64,000 nt of DNA from Periconia sp. R9002. Its lineage: Eukaryota; Ascomycota; Dothideomycetes; Pleosporales; Periconiaceae. The stretch spans positions 42,612-106,611 of the forward strand of contig JAMAHW010000057.1 of assembly GCA_023627715.1 (NCBI GenBank), in the 5' to 3' direction. Made by a program: the position numbers and the translations under genes. Within the stretch, counting starts at the first letter, position 1, and each line of letters starts with the position of its first letter. A model generated the notes under the pieces. That model had not been told where the DNA came from, ran no database searches, and saw nothing but the letters and a program-made list of their open reading frames with translations. Shown piece after piece: positions 45,270 to 56,900 of this stretch.

Positions 45270-45550
45270 TTAGGTAGAGAGGCTCCTCGCGCAGGCTAAA
45301 GATTGCAGTGAACCCTTGGCAATCCATCAATCAACAGCTCGAAGTTTTCAAATCAAGCAGGTTTAAGACCGATCGCTACTTTTTTTCTCTTGACACTGAA
45401 AAACACTGCCGCATTTTTTCGCTATATTTCTAGAATGTAACATTGCATGTTAGCTCCTTCACTGCATTCCTTAACCTTACTAAGGAGGTGGTGGTTGCTT
45501 ATGTAAAACCCTGCGGCGCTTCGTACTTCTACGTTCCTAAGCATCCTGCA
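45270..45550 (+). repeat. Long repeat element, copy B
   Basis: GAGGCTCCTCGCGCAGGCTA, AGATTGCAGTGAA, GACCGATCGCTACTTTTTTT, CTTGACACTGAAAAACACTG, TCCTTCACTGCATTCC, GGTGGTTGCTTATGTAAAAC, GCGCTTCGTACTTCTACGTT and CCTAAGCATCCTGCA. It is about 50 bp longer than copy A. Copy A and copy B are in the same orientation about 400 bp apart. Confidence 0.8.
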
Positions 45551-48415
45551 CACCCAAAATACATCAACCCCTATGCCTTCACCCATCCGTCCACCCTGAT
45601 CCACAACACATACTTAATCAAGCATATTCCCGGATTATCTATATCCTCCCCAGCCCCCAATACCTACAACAAAACCCTACCTACGTGGGTAAGTCGCACA
45701 TTCATTAGACCGCGTACACACCGTAAATGAAACGTCGTGCCTTGTTTTACAGCCAGGAACCAAAACTTTGCTACCATCCATTATCCACCATACTCTCCCA
45801 CTTCATGTTTCTCAACCCAGAACAAAAAAGCCGTGACATCCCCCAAAAATCGCGTGCTTTCGGAACTCACCCAACCACCACGGCGGTGGTCTATTCAAGC
45901 TTTTTTTCCACACCCTGACCCTCATCCCCGGGTCCCACGCGCGTATTTCCCCCTCACCCTTATTTCCTAAAGTAAGAGTCCCTGCATCAAATCAACCCTC
46001 CTCCCCCGAACTCACCCACTCCCCTTCAGCCCATTGAAAAGGTACCAAACGAACGGGTCAAGGACTACGCGCTCCAGCCTATTAAGGTACGCAAGTAAGG
46101 GTGTAAACATACATGATTCCGGTCTAACCTCCTTTCTTGTCGTCGTTTCGTAGCACGGGTATTCACGGGTGAGATTTGGTTTGTGTGTATGTGGCTTAGA
46201 GGGGATTTCCTCTCAATTTTTTTTCCCCCATTTCGATTTGTGACGGTTTTTATGCGGAAGATGCTACCGTCGATGGTTCTGCGAGGGACTTTCTTGATTT
46301 GGGGTGAAGGGGGGTTTGCTTTGTTTCGTTAAAAGGCTCAATGTCTCCCTTTTTTTTCTTCTTTTTCGCCTCTGTGGTAGTTGTTTTGGGTTTGAGAGTT
46401 TCACTTGGTTCCGTTTGTGGGAGGGATGGGATATGTGGTTTCTCTTTTCTTCTCTTTTTTCTCTGCGGAAGTGTTTGCTACGATTGACGGGTTCGTGGTG
46501 AAGTTCTTGGATCTAGGGGTAGAGCTGAAATTTTGATTTGTGTCTTCTTGACGGTGGTTGTAGTTGTTGTTGGATTTGGGTTTCCATTGCTTTCGACCTC
46601 CTTCTCTTTTTTCACTGCGGAAGTGTTTGCTACGATCAACAGCTTTCAAGATATACCGCTGCGTCTGTTGAGTTTCAAACCTCCATTTTTTGCCCCGTCG
46701 ACGGTCGGCGTTGAATCTATCTTTCCATCGAATATATTTCTTGTCCTCTCTTTGTCTCCTCTTCTCTACTTTTACTGCGGAAGCATCTACCACGACCAAC
46801 ATCTTTGCAATCAACAACACTCCCTAATAATCTGCACTGATGCATTCATCAAGCCAACAGTCTCCTTTTTCTCTACATCAACAATTGTCAAATCCACAAT
46901 GCTTATCGCCTCTCCAATCTTAGAACAAGGCGTTCATCTTCTCCCTTCACTTTCCCCTATCCTTATGCGGTAGAACGCCAGCTAATCACCGGCTTTGCAA
47001 TCAAACCTTTTGCCTCAAGGGCGTAGTGCTGTTTCTGTTTAATGTTCCAGCCTCCTTTGTTGTCGTTTATTTTAATTCTATATAGAAAAAAGCATTATAT
47101 ACCCTCGCAAAAGTCATTCCATTACTCGCAGCATCACCACTACTTTAGCTTTCCGATGTAGAGATTTCTTCTCCTCCCTTCTATCCTCTTCTTTCACTGC
47201 CGCCGGCGGAAACATATACCACGATCCGCAACTCTACAACGAACCTCAACATAGAAGCATCGATGTATTTTTGTTACTGCTGTTGTTGTATTCATTCTAG
47301 GTTTTTGGAAATGACTTCTTGAGGGGTATTCAGACGTATCACGATGAGGGATCATGTACATGCTCTCGTGCGCCGGTGTGTGCTATTGAGCTGGAAAAAA
47401 AAACTTCCTTTTCGTTGCCTCAACTGTAGTCATTAGATTCAGTTTTTCACACTGCCTCTTTTCCCTAGTGTTGAGACACTTTACCCTCCTCCTCCCCCTT
47501 CTCTTATCCCACCCCATTCCTATGTAGATGAATATTTTGCAATAAAACTGGTTGATCTGTCAGTGTGTCCGTCCTCGCCGAGGACGTTACTGCGAGTAAA
47601 CAGTACTCTGCGACAACAAATTTATATCACCGAAACATATTATCAAAACCCCCTTAATCAAGTACCCTTACAACCCCCCATACCCACTCAACAGGCGCCA
47701 AGCCAACCTATTAGAATGGCAGATCGTAGTTAGATGAGATACAACACCACCCATTTCGCGGTCTACGACGTTATACATAGTTCGCCTCTTCGCGGAAGTT
47801 GCATCTACAATCGACACTTTTTCAATTCACTTTCTAGATGAAGAAATCTCGCCACCTATTTTGCTGTTTCGCTGGGAAATTGCGTTGTTGATGTTGTCAT
47901 GGAGGTGATTAATGTGCCATGTCTCGGTACCGAATTTCGTTAGTGGCTAGATTTTTATACTACATCCGGTGCGAAAGAGCGCGAGATGCACACACAACCT
48001 CACCCCTTCGGAAGATATATGGACAAAACACTTCTCCACGACGACACCAAGATGCTAATCAATCACATCATCCCAGATAGAAGCTCTGCTCATTGTTCTA
48101 TCTAAGAGTCTTTCCTGCTCTTTTCCGTGGACTAGTTCCAAAAGCGAAGAAAGAAGCAACTGTATATCAGCCACTTGTTCCTTCTTGAACCTGAATTTCA
48201 TGTCTCGCTGCTCTAGTCCAAACGTTTTCGCCGTCATACCCCCATCATCACCCTAATCCATGAGCCTCTTGGTTCTCGTCGTTGGACAGGCTGTTTGGAC
48301 AGCTGCGCCCACAAATATCAGCAGCGTTGACGGCTGCAAGCAAAGACGCCATCGTACCCGAAAGACGTCTCTCCGTTCCTTTTCTCTACCCAGAAACGCC
48401 TTGAACATCAGTCAT
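45551..48415. other. Intergenic with a spaced GCGGAAG repeat
   Basis: No gene supported. Several degenerate copies of a roughly 40-bp module occur, made of a pyrimidine tract then TGCGGAAG, five to eight bases, CTACGATCAAC. Positions are about 46252, 46463, 46615, 46776, 47197 and 47790. The frames of 139 (minus) and 146 (plus) residues at 46401-46973 are by-products of the T-rich tract. Confidence 0.55.
46252..46802 (+). repeat. GCGGAAG-N-CTACGA module, four regularly spaced copies
   Basis: ATGCGGAAGATGCTACCGTC (46252), CTGCGGAAGTGTTTGCTACG (46463), CTGCGGAAGTGTTTGCTACG again (46615) and CTGCGGAAGCATCTACCACG (46776), each after TTTTCTTCTCTTTT-like sequence. The spacing is about 150-210 bp, which suggests a degenerated tandem repeat. 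Two further weaker copies lie near 47197 and 47790. Confidence 0.7.
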
Positions 48416-50911
48416 TCATCGCTTAGACTTAAGCCACTCGTTGGCCTCGTCCCAGTATTTCTTGTCCGCCTCTTTGATTACGCCCCCCGAGTTCTTGACA
48501 CCTTCGTACACGGCGTCCCAGAATTCGAACGCTACGTTGAGATCGCCGAGAACGTCGACGGATTGCGGAAAGTAGCGCTTGATTGTTGAGTCACGAACAC
48601 GCGCTTTTGCCTCGGCGGAGCCGGGTTCCGCGTCGTTGAACATCTCGTCGAGGTACGACTTCACAGCAATGCTGAGGGCACAGTTCGTGGGTAGGAGGAA
48701 TGGAAGCCTACTAAAGTTAGATGGATAAACTCATAAACTGACGGTGAACACTCACTTCACAGCAACCTCGGACAGATTGACAATGTCGCGTTTCGCAAAA
48801 GCACCCATGAACATGTGGGTGGCCGCAACCTCCACCAAGTCGCGCAGAGTTTGGCGGACAAGATTGATAATGGAACCGTAGGCGAGTAGATGCTGGCTCA
48901 GAGGTCCTGTGAAGCCGATGGCAGCATGCTGAAGTTTTCCAACACCGGCGATCCTTGCAAGGAGAAGATTGAATTGACGATCGGACACTGCGTTCTTGTT
49001 AGATGAGCTACAGCGAAAATGATGTGGGACTACTCACGTTCGCCGCGCATAGGAGCGCCTGCATATGGGAACATGTTCAAGTCCGAGTTTAGTATGTTGA
49101 GGCGCAGTAGTTCGATTATGACTACGGCGGCTTCCTCTAGGTCAGACTTGCCCTTCAAAGCGGATATGGCTGTCACGAGGACCTTGCCCCACGCGGTTAG
49201 TTGATGGTTGTTGTCAACATATTCACGTAAAGCAAGGAAGCGCCAGATCGAATTGTACAGAACCTCATCTACAGTACTCAGAGGCTAAACGACAGTCAGT
49301 TGAGCTTCTCGATTGTGATGATGCGGCTCACATTGGCAGGGTCTTTCTTCGAAGAAGACTTTGAGACAAAATCCGAATCTTGTAAAGCCAGGATAGCAGA
49401 CCCTAGACGTCCACACCCCTACAATTGTTAGTGTTTGATGAAATTTCAGTACATCTGAGTACTGACCTTGTGCTTGGCTACAACATCCTTGAACGTTGCC
49501 TCCCTCACGTTCCATGTGTCAACCGACTTGCGCCATTCAGGCAAGCCCTTCATGCTGATAGTGCTTCCCTGGGGCTTGCCATTCTGGTCCGTCTGGAACC
49601 AACATTTGAGATCAATATCCTTGTGTTGATACCAATTATGAAGTGAGGATGATAAGAGATTGATAGCTGTTGTCCGAAGAGGGGTGAGTTTCGCGCTGAC
49701 CAAAGTCTGGTACTCCACCGAATCACCTCCGTCAACGGGTGGGGACTCAATGATTTCGCTACTGGCGCGCCAATTGAGCACCCGCGAGTTGATGAGACCT
49801 CTAGACATATAATGGAAGACCTCGTCCGGCAGTCGTTGCCCTATAAATTCATGCGAGTCGTTTGGTAGTTGTGTCTGGAGAAACGGTTCGACTTTCCCCT
49901 CGCTCGTAAGCACGGGGTGGTGCTTTACCGCCAGGCGAGCTTTCCGATACCTATCGAAGTAGTCTGTCTGTTCGAAGCGCGGGTCATCCTTGCTGTTTAA
50001 TACCACAGAGTAACCTGACCTTCCGTGGCTCATGATCATATCAATCGCACTGACAGGCTTCGGTTGTTTGTTTCGGTTCGGCGACTCAAGATTTGGGAGA
50101 GTGGGGAGAAAGTGTGTCCCTGCGAGCATACAAGCGTCCACAAATGTCTCTTCGGTGATTTCAGCATCGCGAGTGTACTTTCGGAGGTCGGATATGCATT
50201 TCGCCCGCTTCAGCCATTTGAACGTATCCGCCTCCAAATCCCATGATGTGATGAACTTGTCGCAACCAAACAGAAGCAACTCGGACGAGCCCGATATGGC
50301 GACAACATCGTTATTTTTCTCGAGGTACGCTAGCTATTGAATGTCAACATCTATTCCAACCGGCTGATTGATTGTAGACTCACCTGTGCCCATGAGCTGT
50401 AGGGAGCAACCAAGAAGGAAATGTTCTGCTCTACTAGGATCTCCTGGAGGGCAGCGAAGAGGTCCTCAGGCGCAACATAGGCTGTCCAGTGTTAGCCTCG
50501 TGAAAATGTAATTGTAAAATGCCGGGTAAGCGTACTCGATTCACCAAACTTCTCGACGGACTGTGTAGCATGGTGCTGCTCGTACAAGGACCACGCCTCG
50601 GCATTCGTTTGGGAGCCGTCCTGCCTCTGTCGAAAGGGGTTGTCCTGTTTCGCAATATCCAAGCCACTGAAAATGAAGAAGGGCTCGATCCCAAAGGCAG
50701 CAAACTTGCTCAGATCATTCTTGAAATGCGGCTCAAAGCCAAACGGCAGACCGCCGAGCGCAGGGACGAGCGGTTCCTTGACGTGCGGATGATTGAGGAC
50801 GCGGTGCTGAAGGTAGTGGGCGGCGTCGATGCCGACACGCTGTCCGCGCAGTTCCTCCAACTGGGATGCCTCCCCGAGATTGGTGTTCCAGATCTCGAAG
50901 TCCCGGATCAT
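48416..50911 (-). CDS. mkt1: Mkt1-like post-transcriptional regulator (XPG/PIN-fold)
   Basis: Seven exons: 50536-50911, 50384-50481, 49467-50333, 49332-49418, 49038-49284, 48756-48987 and 48416-48710; phases agree, 733 residues. Introns are 45-54 nt. In yeast Mkt1 acts with Pbp1 in mRNA regulation, including HO mRNA (family knowledge). The N-terminal FEN1/XPG-like PIN fold is clear: MIRDFEIWNTNLGEASQLEE, RGQRVGIDAAHYLQHRVLNH, EPLVPALGGLPFGFEPH and FFIFSGLDIAKQDNPF. Next come NISFLVAPYSSWAQLAYLEK and AISGSSELLLFGCDKFITSW, which parallel the nuclease internal region. Most acidic metal-binding residues of true nucleases are not evident, as usual in Mkt1. The C-terminal Mkt1 region includes APMRGELSDRQFNLLLARIA, AIGFTGPLSQHLLAYGS, RLPFLLPTNCALSIAVKSYL and KRYFPQSVDVLGDLNVAFEF. 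The start at 50911 follows the family; the frame is open upstream to 51178. Confidence 0.96.
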
Positions 50912-53900
50912 GTCGAAAGATGCGGAGGTCGATTGCTGACGCTGAGGCGCGATTGGACGGTTGGACAGGAAGGTACACCACTCTTTTGAGTTTCTGCACC
51001 TGCAGGCTATGAGAGCACAAGAAGGACCTTGTATCGCGGGGGCGGCAGGTATGGTGGGGAAGTTGTGGAGGGAAGGTGTAAATTCGGAGCTCAGCGACAG
51101 CTTCGCGGTTGATGGTCTGTGCGACCCTTGCCGGCCGCTAACTATACTGATCGTAGTCCAGGTACCACGAACAAACACGCGATTCCAGGTTCACCTGTGG
51201 CAAGTCTAGTTGGTTATTACATAATATATTGATGGAGGTAGTATATGCTAATGTATAATGGATCATTTCAGTGCCCTGTTCACAGTCGGATCATCTATTG
51301 CTTGTGTGTATGTCCCACCGAAGGACGCTTCATATGATACTCTACCTGAGTTGATACAGCGAATGACTTCAATCAATCGTTTGCGATGGCAAACATACTT
51401 CTGTATCAGCACTGGCTTGCAGTGCCAAGTTTCCGGTCACCTCTTCACATGTATCAAAGCTTATCGATCTTTAGTTGTAGACAAATCAAGATATCACTCA
51501 ACTACCACTCGGCAGTGCTCACGTACAGCACCCTTACAACATGAAAAACAGAAGTTGGCCATCGCAGAGTATTGGATTACTCGGGTAATATACCCTTACA
51601 ACATAATTTCGACCAAAACTTCAGGTATCCCATGATCGAAATTTCTTCCCATTCCCTAGGCGTAGTCCAACAAGTCGTTACGCAACTTCGTCCCACAGTT
51701 TCCTCTTTATCAAAGACGACGGAGTCACGATTCCACCAAAGGATACTGACGACATATTGGGCTTATATGAATGAAACGTATCTTCAAATTATGGAAAGAA
51801 GAAAGCAAGGCTTCAGACCATACAGTCCCCGTGATCCTTGCAGCAACCCGACAAACAAAAGACCGAATTCGCCATCCACCCCGAGAAAGAAGGTATCTCA
51901 TTCTGTTCTGTTTCATGATCATCTTTGCTTGCTTCCTCCCGCTTTCCAATCAATACAACCTAACAAATCACACACTAACCCCGTTGTTGTTTTCGAGAGT
52001 CGCGAGGTGTCTAACTTATCTATTTCTAGCTATGAATCCTCCATAGACGAAAAGCTATGTTCCAAAATGCATAGTCTCTGAGCCACATTATATCTCACAC
52101 TCATTAAATCTCAAAACAAGAACACGCAAATAATTCACCCACTTAGGTCTCTAGAACAGAGGCAATGATACCTTTACCCAGTAACCCAACACTAAATCAA
52201 CAGTCTATAAATGCAAACATCTTACCGTACCTACCCACCTACCCATATAGGCAGTAATCCTACGTATCAATCGGCACGGCATTGACTACATGTACATACG
52301 AACCAGACATGCCTAAAATAACCACCACCTTAGAATAAACAACTTTCACACAATCAACTCCCATTCCCATCCAAAACATCTCGCGCCCGAGCGATCGAAA
52401 ATCCCTACCAACCTCTACCCTCATTCCAAAATGAGTACCCAAGTATTCGTTACTACATTTTTCTCCGTAGCATGTAGTCAACGCCAGGCGCCTTATTTTC
52501 GTCAAACCCTCCTCTTTTGTCCAAATCAAAACCCTACAAATACTCCATCTCCAAAAAAACAAAACTTCCCCACCACTTCCCTACTCATCCATCCTACACT
52601 TCTAAGAAAAACTTCCTAGAGGAGCGGAGCCTTACGTACATATATAGGTACATAAGCAAGTCCCTAAATACATATGTACGTACATACATCAAATACTCGA
52701 AAAGGCTCTTAATAGCCAAACCGTCTTAAAATAGCAACTCAACCCACAATACACTACCTTTTTAGTCATTCTCACACACAATCCCCTCCCCCTTCCCGCC
52801 TTATTAATCTATCTCCAGTGTGAGGTACCCATGCATATGTATCACACACGCGTACATGGGATGACTCATAGGTAGTCCTACCATCACAACACACCACACC
52901 ATACCACACTATATCTTCTGTCCTTAGGTACATACCACCCCTCCTACGTACCCCCTCGCACGAGAACCCCCCCTCCCCCTCAAAAAAAGCCCAACGCTCA
53001 ACCCAAACTCCGCGCACCTGCGCACTACACAAAAACCGGGCAACTTAAAAACACCGAGTCCGGTCCGGTCCCTGGAACTCCCGTCGGCGGCGTAGTTAGT
53101 CGTCTAATTAATATATACACTGAAACATATATACACACACTGAACGGAGAGAGCACGTGTGATGTGGTGTGATGTAGTGGATCCGATATCGCACTCGCAC
53201 ACGCACGCACGCGCATGATGGGTGTGTTTGAGTATGAGGGTGCTAGGTACCTATGCAGCGCACGTGAGTGCGTGACGGCGCGTTTGGGCGTGGTGGGGAT
53301 GGGAGGGGGTGAGGTGAGATTGGAGGGGGGCTAAGGCGGGCTGTGCTGTGTGCAAGGCTTGCTGATGTTTTTGGAGGGAGGGTATATGGAGTTTTGGTCT
53401 ATGGAGGAAGTTTTTTTTTTGTAGAGGGAGGGGGATATGGTGGGTTGGTTTGTGTATACGTGGATTTTTGGGGAGTGATGAATTTCACTAAGTCTAAAAA
53501 AAAAAAAAAAAACGTCTAGAAAGACCAAGAATCAAGCCTCATCTCCAAGTATAGTAACTACCCTCCCAAACCCATCGCCATCCCATCTCCAAAAAAAACC
53601 TCCTCCCAAACCCATCCCAAATCCAGCACCCCAGCACCCTCAACATCACAGTCCCCCCTCCTCCCCACCGAACCGGCCCCCAAAAAACACTATCAATCAC
53701 CCACACCGATATACCTACCTCAAGCACCTGCATCTCCATCTCCGTCCCGTCCAACCTTCCAAACGCAAAGGAACGGATTACGGGTCGGGAACTCCGCTTT
53801 CTAACCTGTTCTTGTTACTTTCGGGAAAGGAGTTCAGCTGGACATGGGGGTTTGAGCGATTTGGAATTGGAACTGGACGGAGGGAGGGGGAACCGAAATA

Positions 53901-56900
53901 GAGCTCGTTTTTCTTCTTGGGGGTTACGGAGGAGGAGAGGGTGGGTGGGGGTGTTTGGAAGGGTAGGGAAGAAAGAGGGAGGATTGGTTGTTTAGTTAAT
54001 TCTAAGGTAGGTAGGTGATTTATTTGTTTGTTTGTTTGTTTTTCGTTTAAGGTAGCTATTAATGTGAAGACGACGAGTACATACTCTCCATCAAACTTCC
54101 CCAAAAAGGGACTTGACATGCTTTCCCTTCTCACCTAAGAAAGCCCATCTACCTACCTACCTATACCGCTACCCATGCATTCCACAAAAAACCTAAAACA
54201 AATAATGGAACACGAGAGGCCACTCATACTTTCTCTCCTCTACTCCGAACCCATCCAACGCACCACTGCGGCACAGAACCTAACCTTCACGTTCTCAAAC
54301 CGCATTAGCCCAACAAATTCCTCGCAGCAAAGAAAAAAAAACCCCACAAACCTCATACACCCAGGTCCCACCATTCAATAGTCTAAACGCACACTACATG
54401 CATCATCACGGCGAAGCTACCTTTGTAGGACGACCACCACAAACGCCCACATGTATGTCATGTGGCTAGTGAATCCGAATCCATCCTCACTTCCTCCGCG
54501 GGGGGGAGGGGCTCAGCCGCATCTACAATCTACCAAGTCTACTTTGGCATGTATCATATCGATGTGTGCGGGTATGTAACTTGGTCTCGGGTTCCAAGAC
54601 GAGGCAATCGATAGAAATGACGGGGGAAGGGGCTTGGTGGTGTGGCGTCAACGAATTCGAAGGAAGGATTAAGAGAAAGACGTGATGTGATGTGGCTCAC
54701 GCACGCATGCCGCACGAGTGAGGTGCGGTTGGGGTGTGTGCTTGTGGCGCATACATACAAGTTTAGTCAGGAAATCTCCATGTGAGAATCCTTACATTTT
54801 TTTTAATGAATAATCACCGCCGAGGTGTGATGGGTTTTTTTCCCCGGGGCGTTTAGGTGTGTGATGTAATTGGAGGTGAGAAAGGTGACGATGGCGGACG
54901 GTCCGCGGTTATGGTCTGGTCTGTGGCGCAGGGAAATTGTGGCACAGGTAGTTAATTGTTCAGCGTTGACCGTATTGGACGAGGGGCGAGTGAACGAGTG
55001 AGCGAATGGCCGGGAGAGTGGAGTGGGTCTTTTTTTTGGCCCCCTACTGTTTCCGTTTCGTTGAATTTGAGGGAAGGGCGTGCCGGGGATGGTGATATGG
55101 ACATGTAGGTGCTTCAGCCTCAGTTAATTCTCCTTGGGGCGAAAGGAATATTGAGCGAATCACCGAGCGGCGAGTGGGTTTGAGATGGGGAACAGGTCGT
55201 GTAGGGAAGGTTAGAAGGGTGGTTAGGATAGGATAGGACAGAGATGTGCGAGGCTGGAGGAAAGATTTGCGAACGGTGTGTGTGCTTTGCATGCATTGGG
55301 GTACTGAGTACACGATGCTTCTGAGAGGGAGATGAGTAGCGCGCGCGCGCGCACGAAGTTGAGTTGATGGGGTAGATAGCTTGGTTCTGGAATAGGATGG
55401 TACATTGATAGTTACGTGCTTTAGTCTAGCCACCCGAGAGGAGATGAAGGTGGCGGTGGAGAAGAGGTATACGGGTACCCTTGACTTCTTTGGTGTGTGT
55501 TCCTTGGTGTCATAGTATCGTGAGGTTGTAGCGCGAAAGAATGATGTCGAAGGGTAGTTGGTAATGCATTGCTTCGCCAGTGATGCTGTACGTAGTGACG
55601 TCCACTTCATAGGAAATCGCCTTAATCTCCCCATGTCCGTTTATTTTTAGCCGTCTAGATCTCCTGCGAACGAAATTCATGTTAACCGCATATCCATCGA
55701 GATTAATTCGTCAGCAAGAAACGATTTCCAGTCGAGCATGATAGCACGGGGCGACAAACCCAGCATTGCGGAGGCGAGCTTAGCTTAGTCAAGCGGGAAC
55801 GTCGTGCAGACGGCTGTAACAGTCAGACGAATTGACATGATCCCGTTTCGTAGATTGCAAGCAAGAGGGCCGTGGACGTCACATCGCGTGCCGTGATCAT
55901 GGCCCATTGTTTTTCGAAGACCGTTGCACAGCCACTGGGGGCCGAAACTTTGACTGTGGCATGGGGTGAGCCACAGGTGGCTGGAAGCGTTGCCACATGC
56001 GGCTGGTGTGTGTGGCGCCGGAGTGCAAAAACATATGGCCCGTGCGTGGTGTTTTGGACTTTGTGATGTTCAGCCGGCACTTGTAGTGGTTGGGGCCGTT
56101 TGTCTGGACTTGATTGCGGCGCGGCGCTGAAACAGGTAATTGGATGTCAGAAAACCTTTGCGTACATGATGCAAGCCTGAAAAAAAGGATGCGCGAGCGT
56201 CATGTTTTAATGTTGTTTTGATCAGATTGATTGTGCCACAGGTACGTTGTCAGGCCGCTGGGCGACGACTTTGGCGTTTCGAAAGACGCAACAATCTATC
56301 ACTCCACCAAATGGCATGCGCGGATGGCTGTTGGTTTGCAGTTCTCCCGTTTTGCGGCCCAACTTACCTGAGCAAAAAGAGATGGATGGATTGGGTTGGT
56401 TGCATCTTTTGCCGAAAGAGCGCCACACATGGGTGAGGTCGTGCCGCCGGCCAAGACGGATGGGATGAGATGGCTGCTTACTTGTGGCTTTGCAGCATAC
56501 AACTGCAATGCCAAATCCGTCTTGTTTGGCACTGACCAGTCCTTGTTGGCAGGCCTTGTAACCTATCGAAGCGTCGTCTTATGGCGTGCTGGAAGCATGA
56601 CGAGGTTGGCGCGCTCCACCCAAAAGGGAACAGCAGAGAAGAAGGCAGAAAAAGTAAAAAGAAAAAAAAATATCGCAAATGTGGTGGTACGTCAACAGAG
56701 GCGTATAGGCGCAAGGCTGAGGATCGCGCGAATTAATGGGTGGAAAAAGCCAGAAAGGCTCAATATGCACGGCTTCACCGACTTTTTTTTTGGTGGTTGA
56801 CCGGCATTGGCTGCTCTTTGCGACTGGCCGTTGAACCTAGCTACGTCTTGACCACTTTTTTTGATGACGATGATTAATGGCAGAGGTGGCAACAAACAAT

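Noticed and set aside
46401..46973. Frames of 139 and 146 residues on opposite strands
   Set aside because: They mirror each other across T-rich/A-rich repeats (GCGGAAG module) and have no motif.
55044..55634. 196-residue minus-strand frame
   Set aside because: Thr/Ser/Arg/Pro-rich, crosses a GCGC microsatellite, no start context or family signs.
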